NCBI RefSeq assembly: GCF_023091745.1
Contig: NC_068910.1
Location: 127,551,170 to 127,615,169 of the forward strand
Direction: 5' to 3'
Origin: Budorcas taxicolor
Lineage: Eukaryota > Chordata > Mammalia > Artiodactyla > Bovidae
DNA length: 64,000 bases
The position numbers and the translations under genes are program-made. Within the stretch, counting starts at the first letter, position 1. Every line of letters begins with the position of its first letter. This document shows positions 34,351 through 45,639 of this stretch, piece by piece. The notes under the pieces were generated by a model that saw only the letters and a program-made list of their open reading frames with translations, made no database searches and was not told where the DNA came from.

Positions 34351-36429
34351 AGTTACAAATTATAAAACTGAATGATGAAAGCAGTTAAGAATGAGCATTA
34401 AAGTGAAAAATAACTAGAAAGGGGTCAGGTGGCCACCATGCTAACTTTGGGACAAGTTATAAGAAAAACAAAGGGATTAAGATGAGAAAAACTGTCAGCA
34501 GAGAAAAGAATTGGACAGGCAGTCAGAATGAAGCAGAAATGCCAGGAGAGGATTCATCAGTGAAGAACAGAGTGATGGAAGAAAGAGGAGAGGGAGACAG
34601 AAAAACAGAGAGAGAGAGTGATAGAGAAAGACAGAAAAAGACATATACAGAGAGAGGAAAAAAATAAAAGTGTAAAGTTGGAGAGTGGGAGGCATGCATA
34701 ATACAGTATACTAGTCTGTCAGAATGCAAGTATCTGAGGGTAGAGACCATCTTTGAATCCACCTACAATACTTAAAATACTGTGCTGTGTATTGAATCCA
34801 TAGTAGATACTAACTTCATATTTGCTGAAATTAAAAAAAAAGAGTGACTTGCCATATTAGGAAATCTTTTGATTCTTTTGCCAAAATCATCACAAGGATA
34901 CATTTTAACTTCTTACAAAATTACCCTTGTCTGTCTTTTTCCTTCAGGCTCCACCCGCCTTGAGAAAATAGAATTCATTTTCTTAAGTGCAGCAAGCTGT
35001 AAACATACATATCAAAAAAGTTAAAATAATATACACTTCAAAATAACAGATATGTTACAGCTAATTTTTTAAGAAAACAGTATAGTAAGTGCACGTGAGA
35101 CCACCAGAAGCAGATTGAAGTTAGACAACAAATGACATACAGCGGGATAAATTATTGGGACATTGATTTGTGTGTGTGAATGTGTACCTGTTTTTATAAT
35201 TCTTACCTCTCTGTTTCAAAGAGATAGATGTTAGTATTCTATCACTTTAGGACTAATGGCAGCGTATGGAGATTGCTACCACCACTTAAATGTCTTCCTG
35301 GGGAAGATGACCGATGATGCCATGCCTGTGAGGCATAAGGCAAGTCCTTGGGTGAATAAAAAAGACAGAGCAAGAGGTTCCTTTTGCTCTTGACCAGAGA
35401 AGAGAGGGGCCCCGCAAAAAACAGGAGTGCTTGTAGTTCTCCTTGGCAGAGCCACAGCAGGTAGAAAATCTTGGGGATAGGGGGTACTGGTTGTATGGTA
35501 TACTCCCAGAGGGTACTGTATGAGTTCAGCTTCTAGCTGTGACAAAGAGCCTTTTTGATCAAGTGTGGCACAGCAAACACAGGACCCCTTCAGGGACTAT
35601 GAGGTCTTTGAAAATGAAATCATATATGGACCAAAAACTGGAGTAATCTCTCTGAAAGTTATACTTTGAATAAGACCCTTAGAATCATTTTATGCCCTGA
35701 AGGGAAGAATCCCAATTAATGACAGAAAATCAATTTCTTATTAGCCTTAGGAAATGGAAGGATTTGTGTCAGATTTGATTTGATATTAGAAAAATAAAGA
35801 CAACCTGATTATGAATATTTAATAGCTGTCCATGTGATTCTCCAGCCTGCTAGCACTTAAATATTTTCCCTAAGCTACAAACAGGAGGTAAACACCAAAA
35901 CTGGCAATCTCTTATAGGCACATTTCTAAAGAAAATAGTAAAAAAAAATTGAGCTCTTTTTGCCTATCCTATATATGCAATGGGAGGAATATTAAACCAG
36001 AGTAGTATTATATGTATATAATCAAGAGTAACGGAATCTTGTGTTTGCATAAAGGTTTAGGGGTAAAGTTGAATTCCTGAGCCTGAGCCATAAGGAGTGC
36101 TTAGATTCAGGCATGAGTGTGTCTGACAGTGTGATGGCTCTGGCCTGACAGGTGTGTATTTACATGAGCATTCAAAGACTTCGGTGGAAATTTATTCTAA
36201 AGGAAGGAAGGAGTAAGCAGAATGTTTAGACTAATAACATAGCATTGTTGTAAAAGGGAGCAGTGATTCTGAGTGTAACTTGCTGTCTGTAACCTGAAGA
36301 TGCCTTCCACCCGAATTTGCCTTCCACTTGAATTATAACTAACTTATTTACATCTTATTTTAAGGAGAAAAGTAAGAACTAATAAGGTAACGTGTTCATT
36401 TCTTTAAAAGTATTACAACACAGAGAAGC
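34351..36429. other. Unassigned DNA with a GA-rich patch
   Basis: A purine-rich low-complexity stretch (GAGAGAGA, AGAAAGACAG) lies at about 34575-34670; the frame over it encodes Glu/Arg/Lys runs and is not a gene. I recognise no repeat or gene in the remainder, including the 89-codon minus frame at 35276-35545. This is one of the longest repeat-free stretches of the window. Confidence 0.4.
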
Positions 36430-37990
36430 TCTATTTTGAAACCCAGGTGGCACAGAGAATCTTGCCCTCCTGCTAAAACAACTAGAAAACTATATAAAAT
36501 ATGAAACTGGACAAAACAGAAAATAACTCTTTTCAGATATTGGGCAACAGGCTAGACTTTGACTCTTGAAAAGAGGTAAACAAATGATGGGCACCTTAGG
36601 ACAGACTTGCACAGGGATGATCAATCCAAGGAGAAGACAGTGGTTTGGCAGAATTGATGTGATAGAGATCTGGGTTGAGGGGACAGGAGTGGTGGAATTT
36701 TACAGGGGAGAGTTCCAGAGAAAAAGTGCTTATTCAGAGAAAGATCTTTAGAAATTGCACAAAGGTTCCTTGAGGCTTTGGCTGAGTATAAGCTAAGCCT
36801 ACAAAGATGGAGCTTCATAGGACTGGACTAAGAAACACCTAGAAAGAGAATAGCTACAAAGAGTTGCAATCTAAACAAGTCCCAGAGATCACACAGCCTT
36901 GGCATATCTTTGATTTCCAACCAACTGGCAGAAGACTCTTCCTTGGAGGATTCAGTTGAAATCCCAGAATGTTCCTGCTTTAATAGTAGAGTTAAACAAG
37001 CCTTACAGTAAAGGACACTCCAGGTCTAAACAAACAAGGCTTAAGGTTAAAACAAAGCTTGAAACAATCAAATTGATTTGCAAGTAATTTTAACTGCCTG
37101 CCAAAACAAATGGCAACACTCTAAAAAAGAACACAGCAGAAACTCAGCAAAGTTGTTTCATTCTTATCTGGTAGGCATTCAAAAATTACTAGGATATGAG
37201 AAGCAAGAAAATGTATGTGTAATGAGGAGAAAATCAGTCAATGGAAACAGAAAAACAAAATGAGATGTTGGAATTAGTAGACAAGCACTTTAAAAGAGCT
37301 GCTATGAATATGTTCAATGATTTGAAGGAAAACATGAGCATAATTAGGATAGAAGTAGAAGTTTCATGAAAAAAATAAATTTCCGAATTTAGGCAATACA
37401 ATATCTGAAATTAAAACCTGACTGAATGGGTTTATCATAAAATTAGCACAGCAGAAGAAAAAAATCAGTGAACTTGTGAGAGCTGGACTATAAAGAAAGC
37501 TGAGTGCTGAAGAATTGATGCTTTTGAACTGTGGTGTTGGAGAAGACTCTGGAGAGTCCCTTGGACAGCAAGGAGATCCAACCAGTCCATCCTAAAATAA
37601 ATCAGTACTAAAAATTCATTAGAAGGACTGATGTTGAGGCTGAAACTCCAATACTTGGCCACCTGATACGAAGAACTGGTTTATTGGGAAAGATGGAAGG
37701 TGGGAGGAGAAGGGGACGACAGAGGACAAAATGGTTGGATGGTATCACCGACTCAATGGACACGAGTTTGAGTAAATTCCAGGAGTTGGTGATGGATAGG
37801 AAGGCCTGGAGTGCTGCAGTCCATGGGGTTGCAAAGAGCAGGACACAATTGAATGACTGAACTGAAGTGAACTGAAGACATAGCAAGAAAATTCCCAAAT
37901 TGAATCACAATGAGAAAAGCGACTGAAGGAAAAATAAGAATATCTCCTCACGGCTAATGTAGTGCTTATAAGAATACTGATAGATCTGAA
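36430..37990 (+). mobile_element. Old L1M 5' region (5' UTR to ORF1), interrupted
   Basis: From about 37170 the sequence follows the known old L1M/HAL1-like 5' region: AAAAATTACTAGGATATGAG, AAATCAGTCAATGGAAACAG, ATTAGTAGACAAGCACTTTA, GAAAACATGAGCATAATTAG, then CAGCAGAAGAAAAAAATCAG. A BovB interrupts it at 37477-37873 and the L1 resumes to about 37990. The 36430-37170 part fits the 5' UTR of the same family less clearly. Confidence 0.7.
37467..37876 (+). mobile_element. BovB LINE 3' end in L1M
   Basis: Begins at AGAGCTGGACTATAAAGAAA and ends ACTGAACTGAAGTGAACTGAA. AGTGAACT at 37467-37474 and 37866-37873 may be the TSD, but it resembles the BovB tail itself, so this is unsure. Confidence 0.93.
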
Positions 37991-38527
37991 TGCTTATATG
38001 ATTAAAAAAAAAAGTTTAAAGTGAAAACTGAGGAAATATTTCCTCTTCATTCTGAACTTGAACCTGTATCAGCTTATCAAAGACTCTAGAGACTTTCCTT
38101 TCTTCAGTTTATGTCTTGAAGACTCCAGAAATTTTGCATTAGTGCCCAGAAAGGGTGCAAATTCCTGGAGTGAGGCAGGTGAATTCTCCCTAAAATTCAG
38201 AGGTAGGGCTGAGAAGTCCTTGACTAGCTTCACAGGTAACAGAGTGCTCAGCAGAATATGGCTTATTAGGAGAAGGACTTGAACAGAGAGGAGGAAAAGA
38301 CAGAAAGCTCATTATAACTGATATAACTTATTCGTAAGTAAACATGAAAGACAAAATACTCAAGGTATTTACCAGAAATAAATGGGGCTTCAGTGGGTGT
38401 GGGGTTAGAGATGAGGAATATCTTGCATGAAGTTTAAGGTCAGTGAAACATATGTGATGGAAAATTCTCCCTGAGTAAAACACAACCACAGGTACAGAGA
38501 AGATCCACATAATAGTGTTTTTAAAGT
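37991..38527. other. Unassigned DNA
   Basis: Nothing recognised. A short 74-codon frame at 38058-38282 has no family resemblance. Confidence 0.4.
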
Positions 38528-39065
38528 TAAATTTAGTAAGACTTTATTAGTTTTCTCTTGCGGCATAAAAAGTTACTCCTTAGTAGCCTGAAATAACATT
38601 TATTTTCTCACAGTTTTTGTAGGTCAGGAATCCAGGCATGGATTTTGTTTTGTTTTGTTTTTTCCTTCGGGGACTCACGGCTGCAATCCAGGTGTAGGCT
38701 GTGCCTCTAGTATCAAAGTCTCCAATGGAGAAGAATCCACTCCAAGATCACTATGATCACTACTGACAGCATTCCATTTTCATGAGTGGTGGACAGAGGG
38801 TCTCAGTTCCCAGAGGGCTTGTGGCTGGAGGCTGCCCACAGACCATTGCCAGGTGTGCCTCTCCAGCATGGCAGCTTGTTTCATCAAAGTGCATGTGGAG
38901 AAGTCCAAGGGGAGAGAATCCAGCAAGATGGAAGTCACAACTCTCATAATTTAATCATGAAAGTAGCATCCTGGCACTTTTGTCAGATTCTGTCCTTTAG
39001 AAGCAAATCACAAGGCCCAATCCACACCAAAGTATAGGCTATAAAAATCACGGGGTGGGGATCTT
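38528..39065. mobile_element. Old LTR-like element (ERVL/MaLR type)
   Basis: TTCTCTTGCGGCATAAAAAG, ACATTTATTTTCTCACAGTT, GTAGGTCAGGAATCCAGG and later CAAGATGGAAGTCACAAC, AGAAGCAAATCACAAGGCCC follow the order of a common old mammalian ERVL-related solitary LTR. No internal gag, pol or env sequence is present. The family and orientation are not certain. Confidence 0.55.
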
Positions 39066-39288
39066 TGAGTGTCTTCTATAGATAAGAAACCAAGTAAGAG
39101 TGGGGGAAGTATTTATCTAGGCATGATGTCCCTTCTGGAGAGTTATGGCCTAAATAAAACTCAACGTTTGGAGTGGATCAAGTCCCTCAGCTGCTCAGAC
39201 AACCAACATCCTCACATGACTGGAGTCACCACAGTGAGGCAGGAGATGAGGAAAATGTGTAAAAAGTAGTTAGTAGGGCAAAGAACGG

Positions 39289-39565
39289 AGAAGGCAATGG
39301 CACCCCACTCCAGTACTCTTGCCTGGAAAATCCCGTGGACGGAGGAGCCTGGTGGGCCGCAGTCCATGGGGTCGCTAAGAGTTGGACACAACTGAGCGAC
39401 TTCACTTTCACTTTTCACTTTCATGCATTGGAGAAGGAAGTGGCAACCCACTCCAGTGTTCTTGCCTGGAGAATCCCAGGGATGGGGGAGCCTCGTGGAC
39501 TGCCATCTATGGGGTCGCACAGAGTCAGACACGACTGAAGTGACTTAGCAGCAGCAGCAGCAGGG
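39289..39565 (+). mobile_element. Bov-A2 dimer SINE
   Basis: A complete dimer: unit 1 from GAGAAGGCAATGGCACCCCA, linker CACTTTCATGCATTGGAGAA, unit 2, and the tail GCAGCAGCAGCAGCAG. The short AAAGAA-type flanks suggest a TSD but are too short to be sure. Confidence 0.96.
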
Positions 39566-39608
39566 GAAAAGAATGGTAATGCTAAAACATATAAGAAGTT
39601 TTACTTGG

Positions 39609-39885
39609 GACTTCCCTTTGGTCCAGTGGTGAAGAACCTGCCTGCCGCTGCAGGGGACATGAGTTTGATCCCTGGTCCAGGAAGATCTCACGTGCGGCAG
39701 GACAACTAAGCCCATGTGTCACAATTACTGATCCTGTGCTCTAGGCTCCATGCTCCACAATAAGAGAAAAGACTACAGTGAAAAATCCTCTCACGACAAC
39801 TAGAGAGTAGTCTCTACTTGTCACAACTAGAGAAAAATCCATGCATAGCAACGAAGACCCAGCGAAGCCAGAAAAAAAGAAACAA
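39609..39885 (+). mobile_element. CHR-2-type SINE
   Basis: The tRNA-like head (GACTTCCCTTTGGTCCAGTG, then GAGTTTGATCCCTGGTCCAG) precedes a body with CACAATTACTGATCCTGTG, ACTAGAGAGTAGTCTCTAC and CAGCGAAGCCAGAAAAAAAG, the arrangement of the longer CHR SINEs. Non-coding. Confidence 0.85.
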
Positions 39886-40185
39886 GTTCTACTTGCTTTT
39901 AAAACGTTATTTCCTTTACAATAACAATTTAGTAGACATTTTAAATGATGTTTTAACATATGATGTTTCATGTGAGTGAACAGATTTTTCTAGTTTCCAA
40001 GCCATCACTGAGTTCCTGACAAGAGAAGTTTAAGAAGTCCTCTCTAAGTATGATTTGTTGTACTCTTATTTAAACCTCAACCATTTAAGCACTTCCTTTG
40101 TGACTTTTTCCAGCTGTATTATTATGAATATATTTTTAAGTTTAATATGTATTTTACTCTAATAAAATATTTAAGACTTATTTTT

Positions 40186-40410
40186 ATAATCACTGCTGTA
40201 ACCAGAAATCTATTGTTGAGGCTTCCCTTGTGGCTCAGATGGTAAAGAGTCTGCTTGCAATGCAGGAGTCCAGGATTCAATCCCTGGGTCAGGAAGATCA
40301 CCTGGAGGAGAGCATGGCAATCCACTCTGGTATTCTTGCCTGGAGAATCCCATGGACAGTGAAGCCTGGTGGGTAGAGTCCATAATCACTGCTATAACCA
40401 GAAATATATT
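40186..40410 (+). mobile_element. 3'-truncated Bov-tA SINE with a 29-bp TSD
   Basis: The Bov-tA head and body are at 40215-40381, but the SINE stops at GGGTAGAGTCCAT, lacking the last part of the BovB-derived tail. Direct repeats of 29 bp (40186-40214 and 40382-40410, two mismatches) flank it. The long TSD proves a real insertion, while the missing tail is unusual. Confidence 0.92.
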
Positions 40411-40660
40411 ATTACTAGTCATAAATATTTTTCTTATATATGTCAAAATTAATGTAAGTCTACTAAAATTTGTAAACGTTTTTCTATGCACTACTTATAA
40501 TCACCTGTCTCCAGCAAAGGCAGACTGTATTTAGAAAAATGCATATCATGGAAGGAACATGTGCTTTCAGTTTGAATAATCACTTTACTATTTTCTATTT
40601 GTTAAAATATATGTAAGTGTTGGCTTTATTTGAACCTTATATTCCTTTTCTATTAAACTA

Positions 40661-40929
40661 GGCAATGGCACCCCACTCCAGGACTCTTTCCTGGAAAATC
40701 GCATGGACGAAGGAGCCTGGTAGGCTGCAGTCTGTGGGGGCGTGAAGAGTTGGACACGACTGAGCGTTTTCACTTTCAGTTTTCACTTTCATGCACTGGA
40801 GAAGGAAATGGCAACCCACTCCAGTGTTCTTGCCTGGAGAATCCCAGGGACAGGGGAGCCTGGTGGGCCCCCGTCTGTGGGGTCGCACAGAGTCGGACAC
40901 GACTGAAGCGACTTAGCAGCAGCAGCAGT
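40661..40929 (+). mobile_element. Bov-A2 dimer SINE
   Basis: A dimer from AGGCAATGGCACCCCACTCC to GCAGCAGCAGCAG, with more differences in unit 1 (GGGGGCGTGAAGAGTTGG) than in unit 2. No convincing TSD. Confidence 0.95.
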
Positions 40930-41014
40930 AAATACCTTGAAGTACTGTTGTTTGATTTCTAATGAGGTAATAGTTGTGGAAAGGACCGTATTCAATAACA
41001 ACTGCAAAAATAGT

Positions 41015-41090
41015 AAGATTGGCAATAACTAATATTTATTGACAATTATTATGTGCCAGGCACTGTCTTAAAACATGTGAATATGTTGTC
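41015..41090 (-). mobile_element. MIR fragment, minus strand
   Basis: AATATTTATTGACAATTATT and ATGTGCCAGGCACTGTCTTA match the reversed 3' end of MIR. Confidence 0.7.
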
Positions 41091-41594
41091 AATAAAAGTT
41101 AATGCTTTGTCAGAAGCTATCATATCAAGTAATTCAAGAGTCCCATCAAGTATTGATTACCATGGGTCCTAAGTTTCTGTAGAAATGAAAAATGTTGGAG
41201 GGTGTGCTGTAAGAATAGAACATTTACAGTAAGTCTAATATTACAGCTGGAAAAAAAGTAATATGAAAAAATGGAATTAGGTCTATATTATAGATAAAAT
41301 TTACGACATTTAAATGTCTCCCTTTGAAATGTGTTATAGTATATGGATTATATCTACTTAGACCTCATAGTTCATAAACTGGTACATAAAGCCATTGCAG
41401 TTGATTATGTCACATTTAAAGGGCAAATACATTCACACATGTGAGGTTTCCTAGAAGGTATAAGAACAGAAAGTATGTCAAAAGTGTGTCCTGTGGGTGG
41501 TAATGTTCCTTAGAATGTTCTTAAGTATATAAGACATGTTCTTTATGTGCCTTGATTCCACTATACCAAGTCTGCAATGCTCTCATCAAAATGT
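41091..41594. other. Unassigned DNA
   Basis: Nothing recognised upstream of the BovB insertion. Confidence 0.4.
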
Positions 41595-42323
41595 TTAGAA
41601 GAGGAACTAAAAAGCCTGTGGATGAAAGTGAAAGAGGAGACTGAAAAAGTTGGCTTAAAGCTCAACATTCAGGAACCTAAGATCACGACATCTGGTCCCA
41701 TCACTTCATGGCAGATAGATGGGGAAACAGTGGAAACAGTGTCAGACTTTATTTTTTGGGGCTCCAAAATCACTGCAGATGGTGATTGCAGCCATGAAAT
41801 TAAAAGATGCTTACTCCTTGGAAGGAAAGTTGTGACCAACCTAGAGAGCATATTGAAAAGCAGAGATATTACTTTGCCAACAAAGGTCCGTCTAGTCAAG
41901 GCTATGGTTTTTCCAGTGGTCATGTATGGATGTGAGAATTGGACTATAAAGAAAGCTGAGCGCCAAAGAACTGATGCTTTTGAACTGTGGTGTTGGAGAA
42001 GACTCTTGAGAGTCCTTTGGACTGCAAGGAGATCCAACCAGGCTATTCTAAAGGAGATCAGCCCTGGGTGTTCACTGGAAGGACTGATGCTGAAGCTGAA
42101 ACTCCAGTTCTTTGGCCACCTCATGCAAAGAGTTGACTCACTGGAAAAGACCCTGATGCTGGGAGGGATTGGGGGCAGGAGGAGAAGGGGACGACCGAGG
42201 ATGAGATGGCTGGATGGCATCACTGACTGGATGGATGTGAGTCTGAGTGAACTCCGGGAGTTGGTGATGGACAGGGAGGCCTGGCGTACTGTGATTCAGG
42301 GGGTCGCAAAGAGTCGGACATGA
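41577..42323 (+). pseudogene. Open 248-codon BovB C-terminal frame
   Basis: This frame starts at an ATG in flanking DNA (MLSSKC...) and runs into the BovB C-terminus without a stop until the natural end (GVAKSRT). The BovB part covers the region after the polymerase active site: LKLNIQEPKITTSG, SHEIKRCLLLGRK, VFPVVMYGCENWT, AFELWCWRRLLRV, IGGRRRRGRPRMRWLDGIT. With endonuclease and catalytic residues missing it cannot be an active enzyme. No promoter evidence was seen. Confidence 0.85.
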
Positions 42324-42347
42324 CTGAGCGACTGAACTGAACTGAAC
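41595..42347 (+). mobile_element. BovB LINE 3' end
   Basis: A 5'-truncated BovB beginning just after the YADD active site (EEELKSLWMKVKEETEKVG) and ending ACTGAACTGAACTGAACA. It looks young: the C-terminal reading frame is uninterrupted. No TSD was identified. Confidence 0.95.
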
Positions 42348-43162
42348 ATATTTCCGTACTGAGTGCTACCTTCCAGTGAACTCTGGTCTTGCTCTAGTCT
42401 CACCTCCTCTATCTGGTGTTTTGTCTATTCAGACTTTCTCACTGAAGGGGTTACCTGGAGCAGACTTTCCTGAAGGCTGAGGTGACAGGTTTTTGCTTCA
42501 GTCTGCTGCTTAGCATCTGAAAACTCCCTGCTTCACTCTTTTCTGGGGCTTCTTCCTTTAGCTTCCCTGAGAGGCATTCCCTTGTACATTATTATGCAGA
42601 GTAACTTAATCCTTCATCACCTACCCAGTTCAGAGCCTGCCACCAGAGTGAACAACACAAAGCAACAGATTCTTCCAGAAGAGCACAGATGAACAGGAAG
42701 ATAATTTGAATTTCTTTACTTCCTATCATCTCAACCAATTTCCATGAGAGAAAAGAAAAAGTACATAGAGATAATTTTATCCAAATTCCTTTAGAAAGCA
42801 GAAGAATCTATACTTATTTTTGGGTGCTAAGTAATAACTCTTCTGTTATAACTGGATAATTACAGGTACAAACAAGGACTGTTCAATGCTTCTACTCTCA
42901 ATTCACCTGTTCCCTCTTCCAAGGAAGGAGTTTCTGACTCTACCTTCCAGCATGCTTCACAGTGGCTATGCAGACATAAAAACAGAATGACTAGACATTT
43001 GACATAATCAAATCCAGTGCCCCCCATTTCATAGGACGGTAAATAGATGGCCACCAGTAACTAAATTTAAATAGCTATTCAAGATGAATAGACAACAGTG
43101 CAAATCAACATTATCGCACAACTCCATATTCTCAGTGGATCATTTAAGTATCTAGGATGAAA
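42348..43162. other. Unassigned DNA
   Basis: No gene or repeat family recognised. Confidence 0.4.
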
Positions 43163-43372
43163 GACTTCCCTGGTGGCGCAGATGGTAAAGCATCTGCCTA
43201 CAATGCAGGAGACCTGGGTTCAGTCCCTGGGTTGGGAAGATCTCCTGGAGAAGGAAATGGCAACCCACTCTAGCATTCTTGTCTGGAAAATCCCATGGAT
43301 GGAGGAGCCTGGTAGGCCATATAGTCCATGGGGTCGCAAAGAGTCGGACACGACTGAGTGAAAAGTTAAAAC
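43163..43372 (+). mobile_element. Bov-tA SINE
   Basis: The head GACTTCCCTGGTGGCGCAGA, B-box-like GGTTCAGTCCCTGGG, and tail GTCGGACACGACTGAGTGAA. Well preserved, hence relatively young. Confidence 0.95.
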
Positions 43373-44749
43373 GAAAAAAGAGTTACTACTGTTCTGAGAC
43401 CAACACAGTATCCCCAAGAATTTTCTTCGGTGAAGACATGAGTAGTATTTGGAAGATTCGAACCCTAACTGCATCTGGTCCCCTCTTTACCTAGTACATT
43501 CCCTCCTCTCCGCCACATTCATCACTAATTTGCACTCTACCTGACATTTCAGCACACAGGAGGAGAGCAGAGGCCACAGGCTTCTAGAATCCTGAGGTAA
43601 CTTTTTCTTCTTGATAATAGCTATGATCCACTTTTCAGTCCCTACTGCAGTCTGTCACTAGACAGCCAAACTTTTGGCTGAAAAGCCAGGAATACCAGAC
43701 TAACGATGGTAGCAAGATCCTCACTTCCTCTAAAAATATCAGAGGATTGAAGGGTGACCCCATATGGGCCGGGGCGGATGTGATAAAATGCAAATGTGCA
43801 GCTTCCAGTGGGAGAGAGAAGGATGCTGTACTAGGTCAGAAGAGTGGAATGAATGAGGATAGTTTTTAATACTAATGTGACTGGGGGAGGACTGCTTCCA
43901 GATGGGAGGAGCAGCTGATGGAGAAAGGTTTGTGAGAACTGGGAGTGAAAACTGAGCAAGCATATGGGGCTGTGAGGGAAAAAAAAGGCTCCAAGGAGGC
44001 AGAAGATGTGAAGGCAGGACTCAGACTGCAGATATCTCAGTAATGATGCATTGGGCTTGAAAAGAGGGAGGCAAGCTCAGGAGATAACCTTGGACAAAGT
44101 GGGGATGCTGAAGGCTGTGGGGAGAGTAGTTTCTACCAGAGAGGAAAGGGTTTTACCAGTCCAGCAAAGAGAAATAAGGCTTTCTTAGGATTGGGAACAA
44201 AGTAATGAAATAAAGAAATGGGAGATGGTAGAGCAGAATCTCTTAGATTTTCAAGAAAGTCATGCAGGCATCCAAGAATATCTGAACATTCTTTATCTCT
44301 AAAGATAAAGAGATAAAGCAAACAGACCAAAATGCTAGCAGTAGGTGAATCTGGGTAATGGGTGTTCTTTGGTGTCCTTTAATGTCATTTGATTGTTCTT
44401 ATGTTTGCATGGAGGCACCCAATGGATGTGGAGTCACTCTTCAGTTATGCTCACCACTGGGACTTCATCTACAATAAATGTTAGCTTCTTACAATGTCTC
44501 AGTTCAAGGAGCAAGCAAAGGCTGATAGGACAGTGAGTTTCTCATGTAAGACAAGCCACTTCAAAAGGCACTCCTTGCTCTCAGCATCTTCTCTACGTAT
44601 TCAATTGATGACACACTCTTATCTTAACCCCCACCCCATCCTAAGAGTCTCCCTAACCCCCAAGCTTAACATAGATAGATGATTTAATGCACAACAAACT
44701 CTTACTACTGTGCAACTCACTACTGAATCATACATGACTAACTGGTTTG
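43373..44749. other. Unassigned DNA
   Basis: Moderately GC-rich purine stretches near 43780-44230, but no repeat family or gene recognised. Frames there are short. Confidence 0.4.
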
Positions 44750-44960
44750 GGCTTCCCTACTGGCTCAGTGGTAAAGAATGTGCCTGCCAATGCAGGAGAA
44801 ACCAGTTCTTTCCATGGGTCAGGAAGATCCCCTGGAGAAGGGCATAACAAGGCCCCACTCCTGTATTCTTGCCTGGAAAATCTTGTGGACAGAGGAATTG
44901 CAGGCTATAGTCCATAGGATCAGAAACAGTCAGATGTGACTTAGTGTCTAAACAAGAACA
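44750..44960 (+). mobile_element. Bov-tA SINE, diverged
   Basis: GGCTTCCCTACTGGCTCAGT, CTGCCAATGCAGGAGAAACC, GTATTCTTGCCTGGAAAATC and a degenerate tail (CAGATGTGACTTAGTG). Older than most Bov-tA copies here. Confidence 0.9.
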
Positions 44961-45436
44961 ACATTTAATTAGTTCAGTGAGTTTACTAGGAACAAACCAT
45001 CAAATTTATAAACTATGAGCCACTTTGCTCAAGCAATGTTTCATTTCCCAGGTCCTGTATTTATGCTGAATCTGCAAAAAATTCTCCAGCGAGGCTCTGC
45101 CAAACCCTGAACCAGTGACCACATGAGCTCTAATTTTTCTTTATCAATCTCTTTTGTCCTCATTTTCAGTTTCCAGTGTATGATACCTATTACCACCTTA
45201 ACTCTAAGGCCAACACATTAATATTTAACTTATTCATATTTTAGTGCAAAGGATCTGATGTTGAGGTCTGCCCATATCTTCATAACACTGTATTTTCTTA
45301 TCACACCACTCTCATGTCAAAATATATTATCGATTTTTAATATATACACAATTACTAACTTCTAAGTGAAGCCCTGTTTAAATCCAGGCACCTTTCCTAG
45401 AAGAAGTTGATTCACATATTATGATTAGGCAGTTTA
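44961..45436. other. Unassigned DNA
   Basis: Nothing recognised. Confidence 0.4.
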
Positions 45437-45639
45437 TATACCTTTAACCTATGGCTTCCCTCATAGTTCAGTTGGTAAAGAATCCACCTGCAATGTGGGA
45501 GATTTGGGTTCAATCCCTGGGTTGGGAAGATCCCCTGGATAAGGGAAAGGCTACCCACTCCAGTATTCTGGTCTGGAGAATTTCATAGACTCACAAAGAG
45601 TTGGACATGACTGAGCGACTTTCACTTTATACCCTTAAC
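45437..45639 (+). mobile_element. Bov-tA SINE with TSD
   Basis: The element is at 45449-45627; 12-bp TSDs TATACCTTTAAC and TATACCCTTAAC (one mismatch) lie at 45437-45448 and 45628-45639. It lacks part of the body before GACTCACAAAGAGTTGG. Confidence 0.92.

Noticed and set aside
34482..34667. Glu/Arg/Lys-rich frame
   Set aside because: Produced by a GA-rich low-complexity patch; no splice or family support.
37467..37873. AGTGAACT as TSD of a BovB
   Set aside because: The right copy coincides with the BovB tail repeat, so the match may be intrinsic to the element; kept only as a possibility.
39289..40929. Regular recurrence of near-identical 100-250 bp units, considered as a tandem satellite or array
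   Set aside because: The units are separate Bov-A2, CHR and Bov-tA insertions with unrelated spacers, not a tandem array.
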